A stretch of 39,721 nucleotides of DNA from Arthrobacter sp. RIT-PI-e. GTDB taxonomy: Bacteria > Actinomycetota > Actinomycetes > Actinomycetales > Micrococcaceae. The position numbers and the translations under genes were made by a program. The notes under the pieces are model-generated. The model was not told the origin of the DNA, did no database searches, and saw only the letters and a program-made list of their open reading frames with translations. Location of the stretch: assembly GCF_001187915.1 (NCBI RefSeq), contig NZ_LGIU01000063.1, forward strand, positions 1 through 39,721. Direction: 5' to 3'. This document shows, one piece after another, positions 17,047 through 25,865 of the stretch (the stretch's first letter is position 1; every line of letters begins with the position of its first letter).

Positions 17047-17164
17047 GGAGTTCTCCCTGGGGGTGGGCCGCCCGGCTGCACCGGCCGCCGGAGGTCGTTC
17101 TCCGGCTGCGGGGTCCTCCCGGGAAGCGTAGTGTTGGGTGTTTCCACACCATCGTGACAGCAAA

Positions 17165-17178
17165 GTGATCCAGATCAC
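17165..17178. promoter_or_regulatory. CRP/GlxR-type palindrome between dctA and the two-component genes
   Basis: GTGATCCAGATCAC is a perfect GTGA-N6-TCAC palindrome, the core of CRP and actinobacterial GlxR sites, in the 216-bp divergent region. It lies about 120 bases before dctA and 85 before the kinase gene. This suggests cAMP-linked carbon control of dicarboxylate uptake. No bound protein can be inferred from the window itself. Confidence 0.55.
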
Positions 17179-17184
17179 CGTTGA

Positions 17185-17199
17185 GTTCATACTGTTCAT
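17185..17199 (+). promoter_or_regulatory. GTTCAT direct repeat next to the CRP-type site
   Basis: GTTCAT-ACT-GTTCAT is a 6-bp direct repeat at 9-bp spacing, seven bases from the CRP-like palindrome. CATACT inside it could also be a -10 element for the kinase gene. A binding site for the neighbouring response regulator is a reasonable guess only. Confidence 0.35.
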
Positions 17200-17262
17200 G
17201 ACCAGCTGCGCCCGGCCGTCCCCGGCGGCCGCCCCCGGACCGGGAAGGAGCAGGATCCCCGC

Positions 17263-19002
17263 GTGAGTCGCTGGAGCCTCGCCCGGCAGTACTTCCTGGT
17301 CCAGCTCGTGTTCGTCCTGGTGCTCTCCCTGTCCCTGTCCGTGATCCTCTACGCCGACGCGGCACGGAGCGTGAACGACGCCGCGGCCGAGCGGATGGTC
17401 GCCGTCTCCACGACGATCGCGCTCGACCCGGCGGTGCTCCGCGCCGTGGAGGAGCCCGACCCGTCGTCCGTCCTGCAGCCCTACGCCGTCGACATCATGG
17501 ACCAGCTGGGCGTCGATTTCGTCACGATCATGGCGACGGACCGGACGCGGTTCACCCATCCCGATCCGGAGCAGATCGGCAAGCCCTACATCGGCTCGGT
17601 GACGCAGGCCCTGGCCGGCGGGACGTACACCGAGACCTACGCGGGTACCCTCGGGCCGTCCATCCGCTCGATCGCGCCGGTCCTCGACGACGCCGGCCGG
17701 GTACGGGCGATGGTGGCCGCCGGGATCACGGTGGACCGGGCCGCGATCGCCCGGAACGCGCAGCTCCCCCTCGTCGCGGCCATAGCCCTCGGGGCCCTGG
17801 CGGCAGGAGCCCTCGCCTCGTTCCTGCTGAGCCGTCGGCTGCGCGATGCGACCCTCGGCATGGGACCGGACGACCTCTCGCGCACCTTCGTGTTCTACGA
17901 CTCCGTCCTCCACTCCGTGCGCGAGGGCCTGCTGCTGACCGATGCCCGGGGTCGCCTGGTCCTCTACAACGACCAGGCCGCCCGGCTGCTCGGGCTCGAC
18001 GGGACACCGGAACCGGTCCAGGCGGCCCGACTCGCGGTCGCGGCCTCCCTCCGGGACCTGCTGGCCTCGGGACGGAGGGCCCACGACGAGGTGCACCTGA
18101 CGGACAGCCGGGTACTCCTGGTGAACCAGGAACCGGCCGTGCCACCGACCCCGGCCGGACGCGCCGCACATCATCCGGGCGCCCTGGGCACCGTGACCAC
18201 GTTGCGCGACCACACCGAGATCGAGGCCCTGACCGGGCAGGTGGAGACCATGCGCACGCTCACCGACGCGCTGCGCTCGCAGACCCACGAGCACGCGAAC
18301 CGCCTGCACACCATCGTCTCGCTCGTGGAGCTCGGGAGGAACGCCGAGGCGCTCGAGTTCGCCACCCGCGATCTGCAGCAGTCGCAGCGACTCACGGACG
18401 AGGTGCTCCACGCCGTGGACGAGCCGTTCATCGCCGCGCTCCTCGTCGGGAAGGCGGCCCAGGCCCACGAACGCGGGATCGAACTCGTGCCGGACATCGC
18501 CGCGGGCACCGGGACCACGGGACTGGACCCGGTGGACCTGGTGACCGTGATCGGCAACCTGCTCGACAACGCACTCGACGAGGCCGCGGCGTCGGAGGAA
18601 CCCCGCGTGGCCCTCGGGGTACGGAGGGCGCAGGGCCGTGACGGCGCGCCGCTGCTGGAGATCGTCGTCGAGGACAGCGGGAACGGGCTCCCCGAGTCGG
18701 AGAAGGCCAGGGTGTTCGAGTTCGGCTACACCACCAAGCAGGACCAGGGCTGCCCGGGCCCCGGTCGGGGGATCGGCCTGGCCCTCGTCGGTCAGGCCGT
18801 GCAACGCTGCCGCGGGCACGTCGAGGTCACGGACACGGAACTCGGCGGGGCCCGCTTCACCGTCCGGCTCCCCGTACCCACACCACCGCCGGATGCCACG
18901 GACGCCCCGGACGCCCTCGACACCGGGGGCGGCTCCCGGAACCACACCGCGGGCCCTCCGGCGGACGGCGCTGCGCCCGGGCACACCGGCGGTACGGGAT
19001 GA
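17263..19002 (+). CDS. Sensor histidine kinase, CitA/DcuS/DctB-like
   Basis: This is a 579-residue membrane sensor. TM1 is at about 11-30. An extracytoplasmic sCache (PAS-like) domain spans roughly 35-165, with GKPYIGSVTQALAGGTYTETYAGTLG and SIRSIAPVLDDAGRVRAMVAAG segments. TM2 is at about 167-188. A cytoplasmic PAS follows at about 210-315. The Spo0B-type phosphoacceptor is LRSQTHEHANRLHTI with H342, and the ATPase N-box GNLLDNALDE is at 431-440, with DSGNG at 471-475 and GRGIGL at 501-506. The architecture is that of di/tricarboxylate sensors. The last 50 residues are Pro/Gly/Asp-rich. The gene overlaps the response regulator start by ATGA and diverges from dctA, which is the likely target. 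The exact ligand (succinate, malate, citrate) is unknown. Confidence 0.9.
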   Translation: MSRWSLARQYFLVQLVFVLVLSLSLSVILYADAARSVNDAAAERMVAVSTTIALDPAVLRAVEEPDPSSVLQPYAVDIMDQLGVDFVTIMATDRTRFTHPDPEQIGKPYIGSVTQALAGGTYTETYAGTLGPSIRSIAPVLDDAGRVRAMVAAGITVDRAAIARNAQLPLVAAIALGALAAGALASFLLSRRLRDATLGMGPDDLSRTFVFYDSVLHSVREGLLLTDARGRLVLYNDQAARLLGLDGTPEPVQAARLAVAASLRDLLASGRRAHDEVHLTDSRVLLVNQEPAVPPTPAGRAAHHPGALGTVTTLRDHTEIEALTGQVETMRTLTDALRSQTHEHANRLHTIVSLVELGRNAEALEFATRDLQQSQRLTDEVLHAVDEPFIAALLVGKAAQAHERGIELVPDIAAGTGTTGLDPVDLVTVIGNLLDNALDEAAASEEPRVALGVRRAQGRDGAPLLEIVVEDSGNGLPESEKARVFEFGYTTKQDQGCPGPGRGIGLALVGQAVQRCRGHVEVTDTELGGARFTVRLPVPTPPPDATDAPDALDTGGGSRNHTAGPPADGAAPGHTGGTG

Positions 19003-19721
19003 GCGGGATCCGCGTCCTGGTGGTGGAGGACGATCCGGTGGCCGCCGAGGCCCATGCGGAGTACGTGCGCCGGATGACCGGCTTCGACCTCGTGGGGACG
19101 GTACGCAGCGGGGCCGAGCTCGCCGTGTTCCTCCGGCTCGCGGGCACACCCGGGCCGGCCACGGCCGGCGTCGACCTGATCCTGCTCGACATGAATCTCC
19201 CGGACGTGCACGGTCTGGACGTCGTCCGCCGCGTCCGTGCGCTCGGTCTCCCCGTCGACGTCATCGCCATCACCGCGGTCCGCGACCTGCGGGTGGTCCG
19301 CTCGGCGATCTCCTCCGGGATCGTGCAGTACCTGATCAAACCGTTCACCTTCTCCGCGTTCCAGGAGAAGCTCGGCGCCTACCAGGAGTTCCGGCGGACC
19401 CTGGTGGAGCAGACCTCGGTGACCACGCAGGCGGACGTGGATCACGCCTTCGCCTCGCTGCGGACCGCGGGTGGGGGGACGACGCTCCCGAAGGGGCTCT
19501 CGGCCGAGACGCTCCGCGGGGTCTCCGCCTTCCTCGCGACGTGCTCCGCGCCCACCTCGGCCACGGAGGTGTCCGAGGCACTGGCGATCTCCAGGGTCAC
19601 GGCCAGGCGCTACCTCGAGTACCTGGCGGACCAGCAGTCCGTGCAGCGTTCGTCCCGCTACGGGTCGAGAGGACGTCCCGAGTTCGAGTACGGTCTGCCC
19701 GACGGCAGTGCGGCCCACTGA
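18999..19721 (+). CDS. Response regulator, CitB/DcuR family
   Basis: This 240-residue cytoplasmic partner of the preceding kinase shares an ATGA overlap with it. The receiver domain starts IRVLVVEDDPVAAE with acidic residues 10-12. The phosphoacceptor is D64 in LILLDMNLPDVHG, followed by T92 in VIAITAVRD and K114 in YLIKPFTF. The C-terminal output domain has a helix-turn-helix TSATEVSEALAISRVTARRYLEYLA at roughly 181-205, typical of CitB/DcuR rather than NarL or OmpR regulators. It probably activates dctA and perhaps other carboxylate genes. Candidate sites are the GTTCAT repeats in the divergent promoter. A 229-bp gap separates it from the GntR gene, so it likely ends its own transcript. Confidence 0.9.
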   Translation: MSGIRVLVVEDDPVAAEAHAEYVRRMTGFDLVGTVRSGAELAVFLRLAGTPGPATAGVDLILLDMNLPDVHGLDVVRRVRALGLPVDVIAITAVRDLRVVRSAISSGIVQYLIKPFTFSAFQEKLGAYQEFRRTLVEQTSVTTQADVDHAFASLRTAGGGTTLPKGLSAETLRGVSAFLATCSAPTSATEVSEALAISRVTARRYLEYLADQQSVQRSSRYGSRGRPEFEYGLPDGSAAH

Positions 19722-19803
19722 CGCGGGTGGCCGGGACCGCACCGAGGGAGAGCGATCCGGGACGACGACAGGATTAGATGACAGGGACTCGATGACACGA
19801 GGA

Positions 19804-19811
19804 TGTATACA
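19804..19811. promoter_or_regulatory. Perfect TGTATACA palindrome upstream of the gntR-prp genes
   Basis: TGTATACA within ATGTATACACA resembles the short palindromes bound by GntR-family FadR/FCD regulators. It lies 140 bases before the GntR start and 63 bases from a second, related copy at the promoter. Confidence 0.45.
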
Positions 19812-19847
19812 CAGCGTCCGGTGTGTTCCGTCGGGAAGGGTGATGGC

Positions 19848-19876
19848 TTGCGCCTGACACCCGGTGTGCATACATT
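19848..19876 (+). promoter_or_regulatory. Promoter of the gntR-prpDBC genes with overlapping operator
   Basis: A -35 hexamer TTGCGC (19848-19853) and a -10 hexamer TACATT (19871-19876) are separated by exactly 17 bases. The sequence TGCATACA at 19867-19874, a one-base variant of the TGTATACA site upstream, overlaps the -10. A repressor binding there would block initiation. This gives a leader of about 70 bases to the GntR start. Confidence 0.55.
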
Positions 19877-19950
19877 GATGGCAGCGGAGGGCTTCGGTAT
19901 CCTCGAGCACCACCGCTGACCGGATATCACGCGGAGGGACGGGAGGCGGC

Positions 19951-20598
19951 ATGCGCGCCAGCGACCGCGCCTACGCGGCCCTCCACGCGGACATCCTCGA
20001 GTGGCGGCTCTCCCCCGGGGACGTCCTGGCCGAGGTGGAGCAGTCCGCCCGGCTCGGTGTGTCGAGGACCCCGCTGCGTGAGGCCCTGACGCGGCTGGTC
20101 GCCGACGGCCTCGCCACCCCGCACACCGGTCGCGGCGTGGTGGTCTCCACCGTCTCCCTGACGGCCGTGGCCGACCTGTTCGACGTCCGGCTGCCCCTCG
20201 AGTGCGCTGCCGCGCGGCTCGCGGCCCACCGTGGTGATCCTGCTGCCTTCTCGGCGCTCGCCGGGGAGTTCGGTGCTGCCGCGCGACTCATCGACGACGA
20301 CGGACGGCGACCGGACTACTACGCCCTGGTGGCGCGGCTGGACGACGAGATCGACGCCGCGGCGCGGAACCCGTACCTGCTCCGGGCCCAGCGACCCGTC
20401 CGGACGCAGCTGGCCCGGATCCGTCGGCTGGCCAGGGACGACACCGCACGTCTCCTGGCCTCGGCGCGCGAGCACGAGCAGATCGCCGTCGCCCTGGGCC
20501 GTGGCAACGCGGACCTGGCGGAGGCCTCCGTGCGGGTCCACCTCCACAACAGCCTCGAGCACCTGCTCGCCCCGCGCGCGGGTGCCAGCACCCCCTGA
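19951..20598 (+). CDS. GntR-family transcriptional regulator with FCD domain
   Basis: This is a 215-residue regulator. A winged helix-turn-helix occupies residues 1-70 (AYAALHADILEWRLSPGDVL, LGVSRTPLREALTRLVADG), followed by an all-helical FCD effector domain. FCD proteins usually bind a metal and an organic acid through a His after Phe or Leu. Here the aligned position is D131 in RLDDEIDAAARN, while other candidate ligands H175 and H197 are kept. GGGAGG precedes the ATG by four bases. It is first in line before prpD, prpB and prpC with a 30-bp gap, so it probably senses a methylcitrate-cycle intermediate and represses its own operon. Actinobacteria more often use a PrpR of another family. 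Confidence 0.85.
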   Translation: MRASDRAYAALHADILEWRLSPGDVLAEVEQSARLGVSRTPLREALTRLVADGLATPHTGRGVVVSTVSLTAVADLFDVRLPLECAAARLAAHRGDPAAFSALAGEFGAAARLIDDDGRRPDYYALVARLDDEIDAAARNPYLLRAQRPVRTQLARIRRLARDDTARLLASAREHEQIAVALGRGNADLAEASVRVHLHNSLEHLLAPRAGASTP

Positions 20599-20628
20599 CA
20601 GACCGAGTACCGAGATGAGAGGAACACC

Positions 20629-22149
20629 ATGGTCGAGCTCCACCCCGTCCGCGTCCACCGCAGCGAGGAGAACCTGCCGCGTGCGCAGCAACTCGCCTGG
20701 AAGATCGCCGAGGTGGCCGCCGACCCCGTGGCGGTGACACCGGAGGTGGCGGACATGGTGGTCAACCGGATCATCGACAACGCGTCCGTGGCGATCGCCT
20801 CGTTGAACCGGGCCCCCGTGGTGGCGGCCCGTGCCCAGGCGGCCACCCATCCCGTGTCCGCCTCCGGGGCGGGTGCCCTGGTGTTCGGGACGGACTCCCC
20901 CGTCTCGGCGGAGTGGGCCGCCTGGGCCAACGGGGTGGCCGTCCGGGAGCTGGACTACCACGACACGTTCCTGGCCGCCGACTACTCCCACCCCGGCGAC
21001 AACATCCCGCCCGTCCTCGCCGCCGCGCAGCACACCGGCGCGTCAGGACACGACCTCGTGCGCGCGATCGCCACCGGGTACGAGATCCAGGTGGATCTCG
21101 TGAAGGCCATCTGCCTCCACGAGCACAAGATCGACCACGTGGCGCACCTCGGTCCCTCCGCCGCCGCCGGCATCGGCACGCTGCTGGGACTCGAGCCCGA
21201 GGTGATCTTCCACGCCGTCGGCCAGGCGCTCCACACCACCACCGCCACCCGGCAGTCCCGGAAGGGCGAGATCTCCACCTGGAAGGCGCACGCCCCGGCG
21301 TTCGCGGGCAAGATGGCGATCGAGGCCGTGGACCGCGCCATGCGCGGGCAGACCTCGCCCACCCCCATCTACGAGGGTGAGGACGGCGTGATCGCCTGGC
21401 TGCTCGACGGACCGGGCGCGGCCTACGAGGTGCCGCTGCCGGGCGCCGGCGAGGCGAAGCGCGCGATCCTCGACACCTACACGAAGGAGCACTCGGCGGA
21501 GTACCAGGCGCAGGCCTGGATCGACTTGGCACGGAGGCTGCACGGTGCGCACCCCGAGGTCACCGACCCGGCCAACGTGGTCTCCGTGGTGATCTCCACC
21601 TCGCACCACACGCACCACGTCATCGGGTCCGGCGCGGGCGACCCCCAGAAGTACAGCCCCACCGCGACCCGCGAGACGCTCGACCACTCCATCCCCTACA
21701 TCTTCACGGTGGCGCTGCAGGACGGCAGGTGGCACCACGAGGACTCCTACGCGCCGGAACGGGCGGCACGCCCGGACACCGTGGCCCTCTGGCACAAGGT
21801 GACCACCCTCGAGGACGCGGAATGGACCCGCCGCTACCACTCCCTGGACATCGCCGAGAAGGCCTTCGGCGGACGGGTGGAGATCACCCTGACGGACGGC
21901 ACGGTGATCTCCGACGAGATCGCCGTCGCGGATGCCCACCCGCTCGGGGCCCGGCCCTTCGCCCGCGCCGACTACGTGGCCAAGCTGAGGATGCTGGCCG
22001 CCGGCGTCGTCGACGACGCCGAGCTGGAGAGGTTCCTCACCGCCGTCGAGCAGCTGCCGGAGCTGCCGGCGGGGGCCCTCGGGGCGCGCAACATCGTGGC
22101 CCGCCCCAGCCACCTCGATGCGGCCGCCGCGCCGCAGGGACTCCTGTAG
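20629..22149 (+). CDS. prpD: 2-Methylcitrate dehydratase (MmgE/PrpD family)
   Basis: This 506-residue cytoplasmic enzyme is of the MmgE/PrpD fold. Recognisable stretches are [61 protein letters not shown] and [15 protein letters not shown], which match PrpD helices and the conserved DYHD/HPGDN active-site region. It dehydrates 2-methylcitrate to methylaconitate in propionate catabolism; some family members also hydrate it. GAGAGGAA lies five bases before the ATG. It is followed by prpB after 13 bp. The neighbouring prpB and prpC make the PrpD assignment firm against other MmgE proteins. AcnM/PrpF-type alternatives are absent. Confidence 0.92.
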   Translation: MVELHPVRVHRSEENLPRAQQLAWKIAEVAADPVAVTPEVADMVVNRIIDNASVAIASLNRAPVVAARAQAATHPVSASGAGALVFGTDSPVSAEWAAWANGVAVRELDYHDTFLAADYSHPGDNIPPVLAAAQHTGASGHDLVRAIATGYEIQVDLVKAICLHEHKIDHVAHLGPSAAAGIGTLLGLEPEVIFHAVGQALHTTTATRQSRKGEISTWKAHAPAFAGKMAIEAVDRAMRGQTSPTPIYEGEDGVIAWLLDGPGAAYEVPLPGAGEAKRAILDTYTKEHSAEYQAQAWIDLARRLHGAHPEVTDPANVVSVVISTSHHTHHVIGSGAGDPQKYSPTATRETLDHSIPYIFTVALQDGRWHHEDSYAPERAARPDTVALWHKVTTLEDAEWTRRYHSLDIAEKAFGGRVEITLTDGTVISDEIAVADAHPLGARPFARADYVAKLRMLAAGVVDDAELERFLTAVEQLPELPAGALGARNIVARPSHLDAAAAPQGLL

Positions 22150-22162
22150 GAAGGGCCGGACC

Positions 22163-23101
22163 ATGCTGTACTCGAACATCACCCCCGAGGCCAAGCGACG
22201 CACACTGCGCGCCGCCCTCGCCTCCGGGCGCCTCCAGCAGTTCCCGGGAGCGTTCAACCCGCTGTCGGCGCGACTCATCGAGGACAAGGGGTTCGACGGC
22301 GTCTACATCTCGGGTGCGGTGATCGCCGCCGATCTCGGCCTGCCGGACATCGGCCTGACCACGCTGACCGAGGTGACGCAGCGCGCCGGGCAGATCGCGC
22401 GGATGACGGACCTGCCCGCGATCGTGGACGCGGACACCGGCTTCGGTGAACCGATGAACGTGGCCCGCACCGTGCAGGAACTCGAGAACGCGGGGCTCGC
22501 GGGCTGCCACATCGAGGACCAGGTCAATCCCAAGCGCTGCGGGCACCTCGACGGCAAGAACGTGGTGGACCTGGACACCGCCGTCCAGCGGATCAGGGCC
22601 GCGGCGGATGCCCGGCGCGATCCGGACTTCCTCGTCATGGCCCGCACGGATCTCCGCGGGACGGACACCCTCGCGGCCACGCAGGACCGGTGCCGCGCGC
22701 TCGTGGAGGCGGGTGCGGACGCCATCTTCCCCGAGGCGATGCGCGATCTCGACGAGTTCCGTGCCGTCCGGGCGGCCGTGGACGTCCCGATCCTCGCGAA
22801 CATGACCGAGTTCGGCAAGAGCGAGCTCTTCACCGTGGAGCAGCTGCAGGACGCCGGTGCCACGATGGTGATCTACCCGGTCACCCTGCTGCGTAGTGCG
22901 ATGGGCGCCGCCGAACGTACGCTGGACTCGATCAGGGCCCACGGCACCCAGGAGCACGGTGTGGCCGACATGCAGACGCGGCGCCGGCTCTACGACCTGG
23001 TGGACTACGAGGGGTACACCAGGTTCGACTCGTCCGTCTTCGACTTCGAGGTCCCCGGCAGCCCGCGCCGCCCGGGCGATGCCGATCAGGCGGCTCGCTG
23101 A
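22163..23101 (+). CDS. prpB: 2-Methylisocitrate lyase
   Basis: This 312-residue Mg-dependent enzyme of the isocitrate lyase/PEP mutase superfamily cleaves 2-methylisocitrate to pyruvate and succinate. The metal-binding motif DADTGFG is at 89-95. The signature KRCGHLDGK at 124-132 holds the catalytic cysteine C126, and ENAGLAGCHIEDQ precedes it. The ATG at 22163 has GGAAGG about eight bases upstream; an earlier in-frame start at 22118 lies inside prpD and is not convincing. Length is normal for PrpB and shorter than true isocitrate lyase. The succinate product links to the dicarboxylate functions encoded nearby. Confidence 0.94.
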   Translation: MLYSNITPEAKRRTLRAALASGRLQQFPGAFNPLSARLIEDKGFDGVYISGAVIAADLGLPDIGLTTLTEVTQRAGQIARMTDLPAIVDADTGFGEPMNVARTVQELENAGLAGCHIEDQVNPKRCGHLDGKNVVDLDTAVQRIRAAADARRDPDFLVMARTDLRGTDTLAATQDRCRALVEAGADAIFPEAMRDLDEFRAVRAAVDVPILANMTEFGKSELFTVEQLQDAGATMVIYPVTLLRSAMGAAERTLDSIRAHGTQEHGVADMQTRRRLYDLVDYEGYTRFDSSVFDFEVPGSPRRPGDADQAAR

Positions 23102-23131
23102 TCCGAGCGGTCGGCGCCGCACGGACCGGGT

Positions 23132-23160
23132 ACCAGCACCAGCACCAGCACCAGCACCAG
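23132..23160 (+). repeat. ACCAGC hexanucleotide tandem repeat between prpB and prpC
   Basis: Nearly five perfect copies of the 6-bp unit ACCAGC (29 bases) lie just upstream of the prpC ribosome-binding site GGAGGA. The tract is uncoded and makes up almost half of the 71-bp gap. Length change by slippage is possible. Confidence 0.85.
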
Positions 23161-23172
23161 GGAGGAACCACC

Positions 23173-24318
23173 ATGGCAGAGGCAGACATCCGCAAGGGGC
23201 TCGCGGGGGTCGTGGTGGACACCACGGCGATCTCCAAGGTCAATCCCGAGACGAACTCGCTGCTGTACCGGGGGTATCCCGTGCAGGAGCTGGCGGCGCA
23301 CCGGCAGATCGAGGACGTGGCCCAGCTGCTGTGGACCGGTGAGCTGCCGGACGCGGCGCAGCGGCACACGGCGGACGCGTTCGAGCGGGCCCACCGGGCC
23401 CTCCCCGCCGCGGTGATCGCCGCCGTCGACCTGCTTCCGCCCACCGCCCATCCCATGGACGTGGCCCGTACCGCGGTCTCGGTGCTCGGTGCCGCGCATC
23501 CGCTGGCCGGGGACAGCTCGCGGGAGGCCGAGCTGGAGAAGGCCGCGGCCCTCTTCGCGGTGTTCCCGGCCGTGGTGGCCTACGACCAGCGGCGCCGGCG
23601 CGGGCAGGAGCTCGTGGAACCGCGGGACGATCTCGGGTACGCGGCGAACTTCCTGTGGATGACCTTCGGCGAGGAGGCGCCGGCGGAGGTGGTGCGCGCC
23701 TTCGACGTCTCGATGGTGCTGTACGCCGAGCACTCCTTCAACGCCTCCACCTTCACCGCGCGCGTGATCACCTCCACCCTCGCCGATCTGCACTCGGCGG
23801 TCACGGGCGCCATCGGCGCCCTCAAGGGTCCCCTCCACGGCGGGGCCAACGAGGCCGTCATGCACACCTTCGAGGAGATCGGGATCCGGCAGGACGAGTC
23901 CGCCGAGGACGCCACCGCCCGCGCGAAGGCCTGGATGGAGGACGCCCTCGCGGCGAGGAAGAAGGTCATGGGCTTCGGTCACCGCGTGTACAAGAACGGC
24001 GACTCCCGGGTGCCCACCATGAAGGCCGCCCTCGACGCCATGATCGAGTACTACGGCCGCGGTGAGATCCTCGGCCTGTACCGGGGGCTGGAGACCGCGA
24101 TGGAGGAGGCCAAGGGCATCAAACCGAACCTCGACTACCCCGCCGGCCCCGTGTACCACCTCATGGGGTTCGACACCGGGATGTTCACCCCGCTCTTCAT
24201 CGCCGCGCGGATCACCGGGTGGACGGCGCACATCATGGAGCAGCGGGCCGCGAACTCACTGATCCGTCCGCTGAGCGTCTACGACGGCCCGGACGAACGG
24301 CACGTGGACGCCTCCTGA
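23173..24318 (+). CDS. prpC: 2-Methylcitrate synthase (citrate synthase family)
   Basis: This 381-residue short-type citrate synthase condenses propionyl-CoA with oxaloacetate to 2-methylcitrate. The catalytic residues are in place: H222 in LKGPLHGGANEAV, H270 in GFGHRVYKNGDSR and D321 in PNLDYPAGPVYHL, while AEHSFNASTF at 185-194 marks the fold. The start has GGAGGA at good spacing. The short length and the operon with prpD and prpB indicate PrpC rather than the main GltA, although such enzymes often also make citrate. The stop lies inside the 3' end of the convergent Nudix gene, a 40-bp antisense overlap. Confidence 0.93.
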   Translation: MAEADIRKGLAGVVVDTTAISKVNPETNSLLYRGYPVQELAAHRQIEDVAQLLWTGELPDAAQRHTADAFERAHRALPAAVIAAVDLLPPTAHPMDVARTAVSVLGAAHPLAGDSSREAELEKAAALFAVFPAVVAYDQRRRRGQELVEPRDDLGYAANFLWMTFGEEAPAEVVRAFDVSMVLYAEHSFNASTFTARVITSTLADLHSAVTGAIGALKGPLHGGANEAVMHTFEEIGIRQDESAEDATARAKAWMEDALAARKKVMGFGHRVYKNGDSRVPTMKAALDAMIEYYGRGEILGLYRGLETAMEEAKGIKPNLDYPAGPVYHLMGFDTGMFTPLFIAARITGWTAHIMEQRAANSLIRPLSVYDGPDERHVDAS

Positions 24319-24900
24319 TCCTCCCCACGCACCGAGGCGCTCGCCACGCCCCGGTTGTCCTCCGCCATCACGATCCGGGCGTCGACCCGACGGTTCGGGA
24401 GGAACGCAGGTAACCAGTGGCGGGCGTCCTGCCACATGCCGTCCCACGGGATTGCGTCCAAGGTGTACCAGTGCGGCTCGATCTCCTCGGTGGTCCGTGC
24501 CGTCACGGCCCCGACGTCCGCCGTGAACAGGAAAGCGGTCATGTTGGAGCGGGGCGCTGCGGGGAAGGACCACGTGACGCGCCCCGCCGCCTCCAGCTCC
24601 CCCGGCTCCAGGCGGATCGAGCTCTCCTCGGCCACTTCGCGCACCGCCGCGTCCAGGGCGGTCTCGGAGCCGTCGATCTTCCCGCCCAGGGCCACGATCC
24701 GGCCCGCGCCGAAGCCGGTGCGCTTCAGACCCAGCAGCACCTCCTCCACTCCGTCCCGTGTGCGGAAGAGGAAGCACAGGGTGACGCAGCGGTGCGCCAC
24801 GCCGTCGATGTCCAGCCACTCCCCCAGCCCGACCGGGCGGGTGCCCCCGGCCACGCGGCCGTGCCCTGCCGGCGAGTGCTCGGACGCGCCGCCGTCGCCG

Positions 24901-24914
<14 letters not shown>
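24279..24914 (-). CDS. Nudix hydrolase (MTH1/8-oxo-dGTP-type)
   Basis: This 211-residue hydrolase has its Nudix box at [24 protein letters not shown], near residues 77-100. It has the expected G-x5-E-x7-REUxEE pattern but Ser in place of the last Gly. Substrate-side features such as RFVTLCFLF-like [20 protein letters not shown] and [20 protein letters not shown] resemble the mammalian-type MTH1 (oxidised purine nucleotides) group. The annotated start is GTG overlapping the xerD stop by 14 bp, without a clear ribosome-binding site, so translation may be coupled. A later start is possible, since the first 35 residues are low-complexity. The gene converges on and overlaps prpC. Substrate is uncertain. 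Confidence 0.82.
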
Positions 24915-25860
<946 letters not shown>

Positions 25861-25865
25861 GGTGC

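Noticed and set aside
17047..19149. The minus-strand frame of dctA stays open for 2.1 kb upstream, suggesting a 1169-residue fusion
   Set aside because: It runs antisense to a kinase and response regulator with clear motifs. Its translation there is Arg/Gly/His-rich with no domains, and a good ribosome-binding site marks the real dctA start at 17046.
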